From: Anaeramoeba flamelloides
Taxonomy: Eukaryota > Metamonada > Anaeramoebidae
DNA: 64,000 nucleotides
Direction: 5' to 3'
Assembly (NCBI GenBank): GCA_027625915.1
Contig: JANTQA010000036.1
Coordinates: 7,027,001 to 7,091,000 of the forward strand
The position numbers and the translations under genes were made by a program. Under the pieces are notes generated by a model. It saw only the letters and a list, made by a program, of their open reading frames with translations, searched no databases and had not been told where the DNA came from. Positions 1-11,554 of this stretch are shown piece after piece (positions within the stretch are counted from its first letter, which is position 1; every line of letters starts with the position of its first letter).

Positions 1-1095
1 TGTTTTTTCTTTTTCAATATTTTCTCTTATCTTTTTTTCATATATGAATCCAATAATTGTCTTACTTAATTGCTACATCTAGCTCATTCGAAATCAAACT
101 TAAACTATTTTCATTTATACACTTGTAGATTATTTACAAATTACTTTCCTCTTATCTTGCTTTTTTCATTTTCCAACTGTTCAATATCCAAAAATAAAAA
201 AGCAAAAAATGAAAAAAAGAATTATTAAAATGAAAATCGCCAATAAGTAATTATCTTATTAACAATCAAATTCAATGGTATTGATGATTTGAGAGGTTTA
301 CCTTTTTGTTTGAAAAAGAGTTTATTAACCAATATTATTTAAATTTTGAATTATAGTATAAAGCAATTATTTAGTTCGATAAAACATAATACACTATTGA
401 CTAATAATTTTAACATTAAAATATATCATGAAATATTATTTCGATCTTTTAAACTTCAATTTTTCATTTTTTTGATAAAATACTGATAAAATTGCTATAT
501 AATCAATTTTAAAAAGTGTTACTGGGGATAAAAACTTTTCTGGTTGTAAAAACTAGATAAGAAAAATTATTTTTTGAAAAAATAATGTTGTTTAGTTTTA
601 GAATTGGTTATAATATTTTGAAAAGATTGAAAACTTAATATTATGAAGAAAAAATAAATAAAATTACCCAAAAATATTGATCTTATTCTTTGGAGCTATC
701 AAATCCGGTTAAAATTACATTTTTGAAATCAAAAAAAAAAAAAAATTAGACATTATTCAGTATCTAATAACTATCAAAAAAAAAACAATCAGTACATGAA
801 GTCCAATCGATATCTAAAAATCAAAGATGAAAAATGAAGACAATTATTAGAAAAAAGTACGTAAATGTGACATCGAATTTCCAATTTCCAATTTCCAATT
901 TCAAAGGTATTTGGATAATAATATCAAAAACAATATAGTTGTATTTAAAGTATTTATATTAGAAATTTTTTAAAATCCTATAGTTTTTTCAAATTATGTT
1001 TTCATTTCTCGGATGGGTTATTTTTATCTCAAAAATTATTCAAAATCCTTATTTTATCGATGGGCTGTGTTTAAGAGAATTAAACTTTATTTTTA
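1..1095. other. AT-rich intergenic DNA, no gene seen
   Basis: No open frame with coding character, no RNA gene and no clear repeat boundary is visible. Short direct repeats of CAATTTC lie near 880-900. Confidence 0.6.
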
Positions 1096-1293
1096 TAGTT
1101 AGTTCCACTTTTAAGGCACAAACTTTCAACGAAATTTAAGGTACAAAAAAAATCTCAAATTAAGGTACAAAATTTGTAATTTTTTTTTTTTACAATTTAT
1201 TTTACTAGAATTTGAATTTTGTGCTTTAATTTGAGATTTTTATTGTATCTTAAATTTCGTAGAAGGTTTGTACCTTAAAAGTATAACTGGCTG
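1096..1293. mobile_element. Element D copy 1 (foldback MITE, ~198 bp)
   Basis: A nearly palindromic element. The left arm carries AGTTCCACTTTTAAGGCAC and AACGAAATTTAAGG; the right arm repeats them inverted, ending AACTGGCTG. TA dinucleotides flank both ends. The centre is a T-rich spacer near 1180. It matches copies at 10229, 10976, 32894 and 56800. No coding capacity. TA target and foldback form suggest a Tc1/mariner-type non-autonomous element (inference). Confidence 0.8.
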
Positions 1294-2306
1294 TATTCTA
1301 AAAGAAAAATAAATAAATAATATGTTAAAAAATAAAAGAGGTGCAAAAAGGATTTCTTTTGATTAAAAATCAAAGTTTTCAAGTCATTAATACATCGAAA
1401 TAATAACATGTTTCAGTAAATACTCCAATAACTTTTAATGAAAAATGAACCCCAATTGACCAATTAAATGACTTTATGATAAGATTTATATATAGATATC
1501 ATAAAAAATGGAAAAGATAAAGCGAAAAGAAATAGGTGAGAGAAAGGAGAGATAGGTGACAGTGATGATAAAATGAGAATATTTTATGACTTTAGAATTG
1601 AAGTTTATCTGAGAGATATAATGAAACAATCCCATGAAGATTCATAAAATTCATCATTATAAACGAACTACATGATAAATATACTAACTATTTTTGTTTA
1701 TTACATAGATTATTTTTGATGTGGTTATTTTTAATAAAATAAAATTTGAGAGATTCTTACCATCATCATTATAATTTTTGTATTTCATACATTCCCAGAA
1801 AAAATGATCTAAAATTATCAATAATTTTTTTCGGGTTTTTTGATTTTAAACAGTATTGTCAACGTTTATAGTTATTTTCATTTCAAAAATATGAGTATCT
1901 ATTTAAGTCATGAGTAAAAAATAGAAAATTTAGGAATGTTCCCAAATATTTCTGATTGGTGAACATTTTTTTAAAAATCTGGTCTTTAATGACAGTTAAA
2001 GAATTATTTTTAAATATTCAAAAGTTTTCCAACCTTGATTTGAATTTAGTGAGTTTTTGATAAAATATTTCGAAATACTTCCTTTACCAAATAACAAGGT
2101 AAAAAAATCAGCACAAATTATATTAAATCAGATGAAAGTGATTTTGTACTTGATAGAAAATAATTTGTTTCAAATTGAAGAAATATAACAATTTGGTAAA
2201 AATAGAAAAAGAATTGAGTTATTTTTTATTTTTAAATTGTTTTTTTTTTTGAACTTTAGAATATTTTTTATTTATTTATTTTTAAATGAATTTTTGTTAT
2301 TTAGAT

Positions 2307-2341
<35 letters not shown>

Positions 2342-2689
2342 TGAATTTTTGAAATTGAGATATTGAATCTTTTTTTGTTAATTAATTTTTTATCAAAGTG
2401 ATATTTTGATTTTTTTTTTTTTTTTTTGTTATTTGAATTTATTCAATCAACAGGAGTGAAATTTTAAAATATCCTTTTTTGTAGTAAACCACTCCTTGAG
2501 ATGAATAAAATACACAGTTAGTGGCTAATTCCTTACCCTAACACTAACCCAATTAACTTTCTGATCCATTGGATTAATTTTCTCAGCCTCTTGGAATTGA
2601 AAAATAAAGCAAAAATCTTATCTTTATTAACATACCCAAATTTAATGCTATTTCCAGAAGGATTATTCCTTTTTAAAGTTTTTTTTTTT
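1294..2689. other. AT-rich intergenic DNA with a TA microsatellite
   Basis: No gene is visible. It holds a (TA)n tract at about 2309-2338 and long T runs near 2240 and 2410. A patch near 2525-2560 contains CCTAACACTAACCC; this is not a telomere repeat array. Confidence 0.6.
2309..2338. repeat. (TA)n microsatellite
   Basis: About fourteen uninterrupted TA units. Confidence 0.95.
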
Positions 2690-3730
2690 TTTTTATCAAA
2701 TAAAGCCAATCTTAAGGGATTAGTAACACTTATTTATTTTTTTCTCCAAAGCTAATAGGCTTATTTTTTCACAATAATATAATTAAATTTGATAAGAAAA
2801 CTTATTTATCAATTATAAATAGATTAATTATCATTTTTAAAAGAATTTCATTTTTCCCAATTAAATTTTCAAGTTAAAAAGATCAGAGCCATTTATGTTT
2901 AGATTTTTTGAACAAAAAAGAAAAAGAAAAATTTTTAGTAAAAATATTTTTATTTTTTTGAAATATACTTTTCGTAATTTCTGGGAGTTTATATGAAAAA
3001 ATAGTATTTGAAACTTTAATCTTATTTTGAAAATATAAGAAAAAATAAATCAAATAATTGAATCCTTCAAATTCAGAAAAAAATAGATCTATTTAGGTAT
3101 TACCAAATAATTGTAAATTTCTTGAAATTTAAAAGATTATGTAATATTCTTTTTCAAATACCCAGAGTATAAAAAAAACAAATTGTAATTATTAAAATCG
3201 GTTATTTAATCATATCAATTATTTTTTTTATTCGTAGAATTATTAATAGGAATTAATTTTATTTGTTTGAAAATACTTATAATAAAATTGAGAAAGAATA
3301 ATAAAGGCTATTGATACTTAGAATTCTTGGGTTGTTAATAAGGCACCGTTATGAATTAAGAATGGGTTAATAATTATTGATAAAATGAATCAAATTAAAA
3401 AAGATGTTTCTTTAGATTATAGGTTGTTTAGTCTAGGCTTGAAAATTGTATTTTGGGGGAATTTTTAATTTAATGTTTTGGTTTTTTTTCTCACCTTTTA
3501 TTATTCAATAAAGAGAAAAAATTGGTTCCTTTTCTTCTTTGAATAAAGAAATTATATTTTTTTCAAGTTTAAAATTATTAGTGATTTTTTTTGGAAATTA
3601 AGTAGATTTTTTATATCAAGTTATTCCAAAACTTAGTGGATTTATTTTTCAAGTGTATTTTAGTACACTTCCTTCACAAACAATAAGATTTCTTTCTTCT
3701 TTCAAAAGAAAATAATTTTTTTTGAAATAA

Positions 3731-4188
3731 CTGTTGAGAGAAAAATGTTGGACACAGAAAAATGGTTGGACACCATTTTTAATTGGGAACATTAGTAAAA
3801 TTGAAAATCAAATCCTATTTATAACTTGGTGACTTTTATATAAATCCAGGTTTAAAGGTGTTACAAGTTCGTTAATCTGTGGTTTGTGTAGAATACTCAT
3901 TTGAATGGTTGACAACTAAAGTAGATCATGCTATTTTAACAAAAATCCAAGTTCTAGTAAAGTTTACTATTAATTCTGAAAATGGTAATTTTTAAACTTG
4001 CTTTAAATTAGAATAGATAAGATTTTGAAAAAGTAGAATTACATTAATCGTTATTCTAATAAGTAGATTATTGTTATTTTCTTTAGTTATTTCACAAACG
4101 ACCGAATTTAAAAATCATTTTCAGTAATGTTCCCAATTAAAAATGCTGTCCAACCATTTTTCTGTGTCCAACATTTTTCTCTCAACAG
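3731..4188. mobile_element. Element C copy 1 (MITE, TAA target site)
   Basis: 458 bp with inverted ends CTGTTGAGAGAAAAATGTTG (left) and the complement ending CTCAACAG (right); the terminal repeat runs about 50 bp. It is flanked on both sides by TAA. The unoccupied equivalent site is seen near 14655 in repeat I copy 2. A 3-bp TAA duplication fits PIF/Harbinger-type MITEs (inference). No transposase is encoded. Confidence 0.85.
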
Positions 4189-4286
4189 TAATTAATGAAA
4201 TATGTTAGATTTTGAAATTTTTTTCAAACTTTGAAAATGGATTAAAATTTTTAAAAACAATAATTCGTTTCAAAAAATAGCTTTAA

Positions 4287-4745
4287 CTGTTGAGAGAAAA
4301 ATGTTGGACAGAGAAAAATAGTTGGACAGTAATTTTTATTGGTAACATTACTGAAAATGATTTTTAATTTCTTTTGTTTGTGAAATAACTAAAGAAAATA
4401 ACAATAATCTACTTATTAGAATAAGGATTAATGTAATTCTACTTTTTCAAAACCTTATCTCTTTTAATCTAAAGCAAGTTTAAAATTTACCATTTTCAGA
4501 ATTAATTGTAAACTTTACTAAAACTTGGATTTTTGTTAAAATAGCATGATCTAATTTAGTTATCAACCATTCAAATGAGTATTCTACAAATACCCCAGAT
4601 TAATGAACTTGTAACACCTTTAAACCTAGATTTATATAAAATTCACCTAGTTATCAATAGAATTTGATTTTCAATTTTACTAATGTTCCCAATTAAAAAT
4701 GGTTTCCAAACATTTTTCTGTGTCCAATATTTTTTCTCTCAACTG
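4287..4745. mobile_element. Element C copy 2 (inverted relative to copy 1)
   Basis: 459 bp, the same family as 3731-4188 but with its internal sequence in the opposite orientation. It starts CTGTTGAG, ends CTCAACTG, and is flanked by TAA on both sides. Only about 98 bp separate it from copy 1, and both lie within repeat I. The empty site is in the second copy of repeat I near 14750. Confidence 0.85.
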
Positions 4746-4880
4746 TAAAAGTAAGTTTGGTTTTTGTAATAATCAAATTTTTAAGTTATTTTTCAATTTC
4801 AAGATACCGGTAAAATTTATTTTACTTTTGTCTTAAATGTACTTGAAGATTTTTTTTAGTTTGCTAGTTACTTAATTAAA

Positions 4881-5589
4881 GGCCGTTCGAATATTGTCAA
4901 AGCTAAAAAACAAAACGACTAATCCCTCCCGGAATTACTTGATAGTACCATTATTGCATAAAATAAATTAATTTTCGAATGAAAATATTAAAGACTTGCA
5001 TTAGTTTTCAATTTGATCACAGTTTTCACACCACTTTCTTTTGCTTGCATTTTCCAATTAGCAAATAGAAAATTTTTTTTTTGATTTCCAAAATTCCAGT
5101 TCCAGACAACAAGCTGAAAAAATTGTTTGACAGCAATTTATAGGAAAGCAAATACAAGATCTTTGTAATATATATTGACAATTTAATTTTTTTTTCACTT
5201 GAACAACACTTTTCCTTTTCAACTTTGAGAGACAATTAAATGTTTTGAATTTCAAAATATAATTATTTCATGCGTTTGTACCTTGTAGCAAAGATAAAAA
5301 ACACAAAATAAAGAATTAGAGTGTATATTTTGTTTTAAAAATTCCGGTTAAAGACAAAATTATTTCGTTAATGTTATGAAATATTCGCATTATAGTACTT
5401 CTTCTTTCTTAAAAACAATGATCAAAAACATTGTTGGGTTTGAGTTGTTTCCAAAATCAAACTAAATTCAAAAAGAAAAAGAAAAGAAAAAGATAAAAAA
5501 AAAAAAAAAAACAATAAAAAAAATTGTTATTGTTATAGGATTATTTGAATTATTTGTATTATAGTCGATCAAACAAATCAACTGTTTAG
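4881..5589. other. AT-rich intergenic DNA
   Basis: Two overlapping open frames on the minus strand (5026-5255) are low-complexity and resemble nothing known. No supported feature. It forms the 3' flank of the EMC4 gene. Confidence 0.5.
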
Positions 5590-5713
5590 TTATTGAGAAA
5601 ACCCACCACCAAAAAATAAGCCTTCCTATTGAAATTAAAGAACAAAAAAATAAAGCAACAAAAAAAAAAATAAAATTAAAATCAATAAATAAAAGAAAAA
5701 GAATAATTATGGG

Positions 5714-5746
<33 letters not shown>

Positions 5747-6223
5747 AAAACCACTTACATATTTAGGAAGTTGATGTGACTCAAAATCTTTGAAAGTTGG
5801 CAACAACCCAAGCTTATAAACTCTATAAATAGCAAACCCTAATAAGGCGAGTTTGACTGCAATATAAACAAGCTTTGGATACCATAAGCTTTTCTTTGAT
5901 TTTTTAAATTCCTGGAAAAAGGCGCCAACACTAAAGATCCCTTGGATGGCATTCGAAATGTTCATCGAAACTACCATAATTGCAAAAATATTTAAAGATC
6001 GTGCAGAGAAAAACAGCATCAAGATCGATGGTAAGATTGACTTGGCTGTTCCGTATGCTAATTGTGTAGCTTTTTTGAGAACGAGATCTTCTTTTTCAGA
6101 TTTGCTTTTCTTTAACCCATATGATTTAAATCGTTCAGGGTTTATAATTTTTTCAGGTGAAGTCATTCCAAGTGGAAAAGGTATTTGTTTTGATTGCTCT
6201 TCTTTAAAGTCAACAAAAATCAT
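5590..6223 (-). CDS. EMC4: ER membrane protein complex subunit 4 (EMC4/TMEM85)
   Basis: Two exons, complement(join(5590..5625, 5759..6223)), give a 166-residue protein close to the usual EMC4 size. EMC4 is a membrane subunit of the ER insertase that helps insert tail-anchored and multipass proteins. Family features seen: a charged N-terminal cytosolic segment, KKATQLAYGTAKSI leading into the first hydrophobic segment (about residues 59-95), the block SNAIQGIFSVGAFFQEF, a second hydrophobic segment ending VYKLGLLPTF, and a C-terminal FFGGGFSQ matching the family's terminal F-x-GGG. I chose the Met of MIFVDF; the frame is open 27 codons further upstream but that part is not EMC4-like. The 133-bp intron starts GTAAGT and contains a ~30-nt homopolymer; reading through it would give a false poly-Phe tail. 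Confidence 0.92.
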
Positions 6224-7164
6224 TGTAATAAGTGTTATATTGAAGTTAGATATTTGAAAAAAAATGGAGAATTTTTGGAGTATGTAGACTGCAAATAATC
6301 TCATGACTTTTATAAAGCTTTTAATGTCTTGAAAAGCTTTAAAACCCTTTCAGACAATTTACAAACCTTTTCAATCACTTTCTCACAATTTTAAAGGGAA
6401 ATAGTGCCAAAAAAGTGCTAGTGTTTGTAAAAGTCCTGAGATTTTTTGGAGTGTTATTTTGAACTTTTATCTGAAATAAGAAAGGTTGAAGTTAAGCAAA
6501 TATAAGAATCTTGTCGGGTGGGGTATTTGGCGAACAAGATTTTGAAACATAAGAATCTCAGATTATTATTTAGTGTCGCTTTTAAAAAGAAACCGTGTAG
6601 AAATGGTAAACACGTTATGTAAATTAAAAGACTGTGTTTCTTTTTTTTTTTCAGAAGACCAACCCGTGAAATGATTCAGGAAACAGGCAATAAACGAAAA
6701 GTGAATATGGTTTTTGTTTATAAAAATTTTACAACTAAAAAAGAAAAGATCAGAAGCGTGGTTTTCGAGAAGTTTCTTTTCTAAACAGTTGGTATTTTAA
6801 TTAAATAATTACAGTGTTCACAAATTCTGAAATGAGTCAATATAAAATTGAAAAACTGAAAAAATTCAAAAAGACAAAATTAATAGAGTTTAAAAAAATA
6901 AATAAAAGTGGATCAATTGATTTTTTTTTTTTTGATTGTTTTTGTTTTTGTTTTTTTTTACAAAATCCGAATCAAAATTAAGAAGTCTTAAATTTTTGAG
7001 TATTGAAACACAAACTTGTTCAACATCAGAAAAAAGCTTTTAAAGAAATTGAAAAGATTAAAAGAAAAAAAAAAGAAAAAAAAAAACAAATTTTTAATAA
7101 ACCCAGATTAAAATTTAAATAGAGTGTTTAATTAAAGTCAGGTGTTTAATTTAAATGCCACTTA
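6224..7164. other. Intergenic: EMC4 upstream region and one exon-like patch
   Basis: The EMC4-proximal part holds a sequence module shared with element B (see 6300-6470). At 6654-6783 on the plus strand, a good acceptor (T-rich tract then CAG) is followed by an open frame of about 42 codons to TAA, reading RPTREMIQETGNKRK and onward. No upstream partner exon with matching phase was found, so it is not called as a gene. Confidence 0.4.
6300..6470 (-). promoter_or_regulatory. Promoter-like module upstream of EMC4, shared with element B
   Basis: Read on the minus strand: a GACTTTTACAAACAC block, then CTATTTCCCTTTAAAA, then GAGAAAGTGATTG, then AAGCTTTATAAAAGTCATGAG. The same order with similar spacing occurs in the two B elements (18905-19060 and 20145-20270) and upstream of the 41063 gene. 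Position just 5' of two start codons suggests promoter or 5' UTR function (inference). Confidence 0.45.
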
Positions 7165-8449
7165 TTATTTTTTTTGTAACTTTGAACTCCATAAGAAAAT
7201 TGGTTTACCAAGCCAGATAAGTTCACCTCCAGCGAGATGGTTAATTAAATTAGCAAAGCAATAGTAAAATGAAAGAAGGGATGTGATTAATAAGAATAGC
7301 CCTGTTGGCCATGAGGTGGTTCCTTCAAGTAATTCAAGGGTCAAAAAGATAAGGACAAATTCAATTGCAACCATGATATAGAAAAGAATTTTGTTTAAAG
7401 ACAAGGTAACCAAAATACATGAAAAATTGAAAATGATATATCCAAAAACAGCTGCTCCACTGTGTTGTGCGCCTCCTTCTACGTCATCTTCAGATCCAAA
7501 ATGGGTGGCAAATTGGGCACCTCCAAGTGCAAGCCAAAAGGTAGCATACATCTTTAAGTTTGCAAAAAATTTTTTTTATTATTTTTGAAAGTTCAAAAAA
7601 GTAAAAATAAAGCAGTTTTAAGAAAAGTAATTATTAGCAAATGAAAAAAAAAAAAAAATAATAAGTGATGAAAACACTATTGGTTTTTTTTATTTGTTTC
7701 AGCTTTTACAAAAGTACTTCAAGTTGCGGTGTTGTTGTTTTTAATTTGAACAAAAGAAAAAAAAAATAGATTTATTGTTTTTTTATTTATTTTTTTTTTT
7801 TTTTTTTTTTTTTTATAAGCAAACAACAGACATTTCTTTGGATCGAAACCAAAATACAAAAACCGATTTTTAATTTGTTTGTTGTGGTAAAATATCTTTG
7901 TGGGTTGGGTTTGAAGAAATTCAATGAAACAAAAGAAAAAAATATTGCTCTTACAACAAAAACAACTGCTCCAAAAATGTTTCTTCTGAAAGCATCAACA
8001 ATTCCAGCAATTAACATGAGAAATCCAGATAAAACAATAACCCAAGGAGCTTGTAAAACTGTTCAAGTGTTTATTTGTTTTGTTAAGAGAAAGTTTGTAA
8101 TAAAAATAAAAAGAGAAAGATAAATATGAAAAATTGAAAAGGAGAAAAAAAAAAAAAAAAAAAAAATTAAAAAAGAAAAAAAAAAGGAAAAGACAAAATT
8201 ACCAACTGATGATGAAGTTGCTCCAAACGAACTCATACAAAGCATCAAACAAACCATTCCTAAAGCACAAACACCGATTGCTGAAGGATCGCAAACAACA
8301 ATTGGCTTTTTTGTAATTTTAACATTTAATTCTTCGGGGAAAGAATATTTGGTTGATGGGAAAGTAACATTTGAATTAAGATCAAGTTGTTGAAATTCCA
8401 TTGTTCTTGCGTTTTGAACTAATTTGTCTTCTTCTCCAGAGGTTGTCAT
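7165..8449 (-). CDS. GPR1/FUN34/YaaH (SatP-type) acetate transporter
   Basis: Three exons, complement(join(7165..7551, 7955..8058, 8203..8449)), all phase-consistent, encode 245 residues, in the family's usual range. These six-helix plasma-membrane channels carry acetate or related monocarboxylates. A soluble N-terminus of about 50 residues precedes KPIVVCDPSAIGVCALG, which corresponds to the NPAPLGL signature at the start of helix 1 but reads DPSAIGV here. Exon 2 gives APWVIVLSGFLMLIAGIVDA and FRRNIFGAVVFV, exon 3 continues MYATFWLALGGAQF (compare family G-x-T-A-F-x-S-Y-G-x-F-W). The later helices are clear (LFLLITSLLSFYYCFANL). Introns are 144 and 403 bp. The altered signature motif may change selectivity; the exact substrate is not inferable. 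Confidence 0.9.
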
Positions 8450-9029
8450 TTCTTATAAAAATTTTTTAAAAGAAGAAAAGTAAATTTAAAAAAAATAAAT
8501 TCTGTAATTTTGGTGAAGAAGAACTACTAAGAAGGTTAATTTAATTTGAAGAAGAAAAGCGATTTTTTTGGGAAATAAGAATGTTGTTTGTTTGGAGTTT
8601 GTTTCCTTTGTTTTTAGAAAGTGAATTTTGGAATTTAACTCTATTATCAAATATCAATATCAGAACTTTAGTAGTTATCCAAATCTTATTAATAATATTG
8701 GGAGGGCAATTAAAATGAATTTTCTTCAAACACAAGGGGTGGTTTACTCGATAAAAATAATAATGAGGGTGGTTAAAACACATAAAGGATAATCAATATT
8801 TTACTGGTATTTGGAAAATCTATTGGAAATAATTTTCACTTTATTTTCTATATTACCCTTTCCAATGAGAAATTGTCAAGAAGTTTGTTGTAATGAGTAG
8901 GAATATATTGAAAAAGGAATATGAAAATGAAGTGAATTGTTTTTACCTTTATAGGGCAAATGATGGCATTTTCTATGTTGACTGGAAGATAATGTTGAAA
9001 GATATAAGATAAAAAGATCTATGTATGTG

Positions 9030-9200
9030 GATTTATTGATGGGGCGCCAGTCAGACTGGCATCCTGAGGGGTATGGCCATCTTGGTTAATTTAATATCTT
9101 TTAATACAAACCAAAGTCGTTCTTCCAGGGGAAGAGGGATCATTTTGGCCATTAAGAGAGTGTTCAAATTATCTTAAACCAAGGGGCTAAAAGATCTGTT
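9030..9200. other. Unexplained GC-rich island
   Basis: It contains a perfect 7-bp palindrome GCCAGTC-A-GACTGGC and ATGGCCATCTTGG, standing out from the surrounding >80 % A+T. A minus-strand frame reads MAKMIPLPLEERLWF on to MAIPLRMPV and TGA (about 33 codons, roughly 9054-9155); the plus strand is also open across much of it. It could be an isolated exon, a structured RNA, or a fragment of foreign DNA. I recognise no family. Confidence 0.4.
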
Positions 9201-9589
9201 TATTGTTTGTTCAAGAAAAGACACAATATTATATTTATGTGTTTTCTTTTGGGTTTTTGTTTTAAAATTTATTGGACAAAAAACTTTTTGATTTTCCAAA
9301 TAGGATAAATTTGAAACAGATTTTTTGGGCTCTTTCTGAACTTTCGTTATAGATAATTAAGAAGTGTATTTATACAATTACCTTCAATTCAGTGTTATTT
9401 GAAGATAAAGGGGTGTCATTGGTGACTTTTAGATTTTTTGAAACTTTTTATAGTAAATATGGAATTTAATTACAGTCAGTTTCAGTTTTAAGAAACAAAC
9501 TTTTAAGGGATTAGTGTCACCCTAGATTTCACTATAATCAAAAAAATGTTGAAATTGGGTATTAATGACATTAGTGTACATGGCTCAAA

Positions 9590-9800
9590 TAGCTCTCAAA
9601 AATCTATTATAAATTTTATTCCACAATAAATTATTACATTTTTTACTAATGATTACTATTAAAATTTACATTTGGAAATTTTTTTTTTAATTCCCTTTCC
9701 AAATCTAAAAATAGAAACTCCAAAATACAGTGTTACAGTAGATCTAATAACTAATATTTAGAACACCCAAAAGTAAATATTTTTTTATTTGTTAATTTCA
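9590..9800. repeat. Dispersed repeat O, copy 1
   Basis: Diverged direct match to 51040-51240; shared blocks include AAATCTATTATAAAT, AAATCTAAAAATAGAA and AATATTTAGAA...AAAGTAAATATTTTTT. No coding capacity or clear ends. Confidence 0.6.
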
Positions 9801-10228
9801 AAGATTAACTCAATAATCATCAATATAAAAACCCTCTTATTGATTAGCTTTGTTTCCTTTTTATCATAAAGCTAATTGTAACATCAATATATTTCCAAGA
9901 TTTTTAAAATAATTTATCAAAAAAATCTATTGGTTCATTATTTAATTTTTAAAAAAAAACGAATTTTTTAACAACTAAATTACATTTCAAAATAAATTTA
10001 AGAAATATTTTTGCAACTTTGGGGTCTGAATATTGATAATTCAACCTTTAAATTTGTGGCGAAATGCAGTTTTTTTTCTGAAATTGTTGTGTTTTTTACT
10101 AATACATAGATCATTTTTAATTGAAAGATCAACATTATTACTAATTGACTAATTGATTTTTTAGAGACATTCGAATCATGTAGCACTGAATTTTTTTAAA
10201 CCCAATAACAACATGCTTTGATCGTAGG

Positions 10229-10420
10229 CTTCTCCTTGGTAGAAAATAATCCCTTAACGGAATTTAAGACACATAAAAAATTTTAAATTTTGGCACAAAA
10301 TTTAAGATTCTTATAAAATAAACTATTTTAAAAAAAATTCCAAATTTTGTGCTTTAATTTGAGATTTTTTCGTTCCTTAAATTTGGTTGAAAGTTTCTGT
10401 CTTAAAAGTGAAACTGACTA
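10229..10420. mobile_element. Element D copy 2, decayed
   Basis: The right arm is well preserved (TTTGTGCTTTAATTTGAGAT and GTGAAACTGACTA, then TA). The left arm is recognisable only from AACGGAATTTAAGACAC onward. Confidence 0.65.
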
Positions 10421-10975
10421 TAGAGAAAAAGTTTTTATCCAATTTAACAAAACTTTTTAATGTAAAATTATCTGAATTGAATGTAATTTTATCAAGTTCT
10501 ATGAACTAATTATTCATTAAATCCAATAATTTAAGGTTTAATCATCAAAGTAATTGCTACTAATCATCAAAGACTGAAACTACTTTTAAAGAAATCAAGA
10601 AAAATGCCAATTGGTTTAATAACCACATTTATCGATGAAAATAACTAAATTATAAAGGCAAGAGGGTGATAATATAGTATTGTTTGGAAATCATGACAAA
10701 ATTGTCTTTAGTGATACTTTTTAAGAAAAAAAATGAAAAATATTCATTTTTTCAAGATTCAGGTTGTTCAATTCGAAAGCGTGGGGTTATCAGAAAATTG
10801 TTTTTCTGTTTAAAAAAATATTTAAATCCAGTCAAGTTAATAAACAAAATGATACCTTCTAAAAACATTTATATTTAGTTTTTTAAGTAAAAAATACTGA
10901 TAAATTCAACAAATCTTTGAAAATTTTTAGTGAGATTTTTAACTTTTATCAAAATTAGTACAAAAAGATTTTGAA

Positions 10976-11163
10976 TCGGATTTCAATTGTAAGGCACGAA
11001 ATTCTAAAGAAATTTATGGTATAAAAAAATACAAATTCGGGTATATTTGCTCCATATTCTAACAGATTATGTTCCAAGAATGTGACTTTTTGTGTCTGAA
11101 TTTGCGATTAATTACCCTTTAAATTTCGTTCTTAGTTTATACCTTCAAAGTTGTACCGAGTGT
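10976..11163. mobile_element. Element D copy 3, strongly decayed
   Basis: Left arm TTGTAAGGCACGAAATTCT and AAGAAATTTATGGT, right arm TTTAAATTTCGTTCTTAGTTT and GTACCGAGTG followed by TA. The foldback layout of element D is kept but many positions have changed. Confidence 0.5.
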
Positions 11164-11554
11164 ACTCTGCTTATATAATTTGGATATTTAAATTGATTAC
11201 TTTTCATTTTTTGCATTCCGGTTTCACATTCTTTAATCACTGACTTTTGTAATAGATAATTGAAATCTAAAATAACAAGTAGAAAAATTGTTATTTTTCA
11301 TAATCTTCAAAATTGTGGAATTTTTTTGAATTAAAACTCTTTTTAAAAAAAAACCAGTTTGAAAAAGGCAAGAACTAGACCTTTAATGTAAGGTAGTGAT
11401 CGTATTAAATAGACAAATATCATTTTAATTCTTATTCCCTGGCATTTTCAAAATTTTCTTTTATTCTAAAAAGTTTGAATTCAGATAATCTAAAAAAAAA
11501 AAAAGTACTCACATTTTATACAATTATATTACAAAAAAGTAATTATTATTATTA

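Larger units (their letters stand above)
2690..4880. repeat. Dispersed repeat I, copy 1 (carries two C elements)
   Basis: Extended but diverged direct match to 13640-14890. Shared blocks include TTTCATTTTTCCCAATKAAATTT near 2850 and 13800, a shared stretch around the GGGTTGTT near 3330 and 14270, and the CTTTCAAAA block near 3700 and 14630. This copy is longer only because two C elements sit inside it. No intact coding frame is visible; it is probably an old decayed element or a segmental duplication. Confidence 0.7.

Noticed and set aside
2525-2560. Telomere-like CCTAACACTAACCC patch
   Set aside because: Only two irregular units, not an array.
5026-5255. Overlapping small minus-strand frames
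   Set aside because: Low-complexity, no homology recognised, and two frames are open at once.
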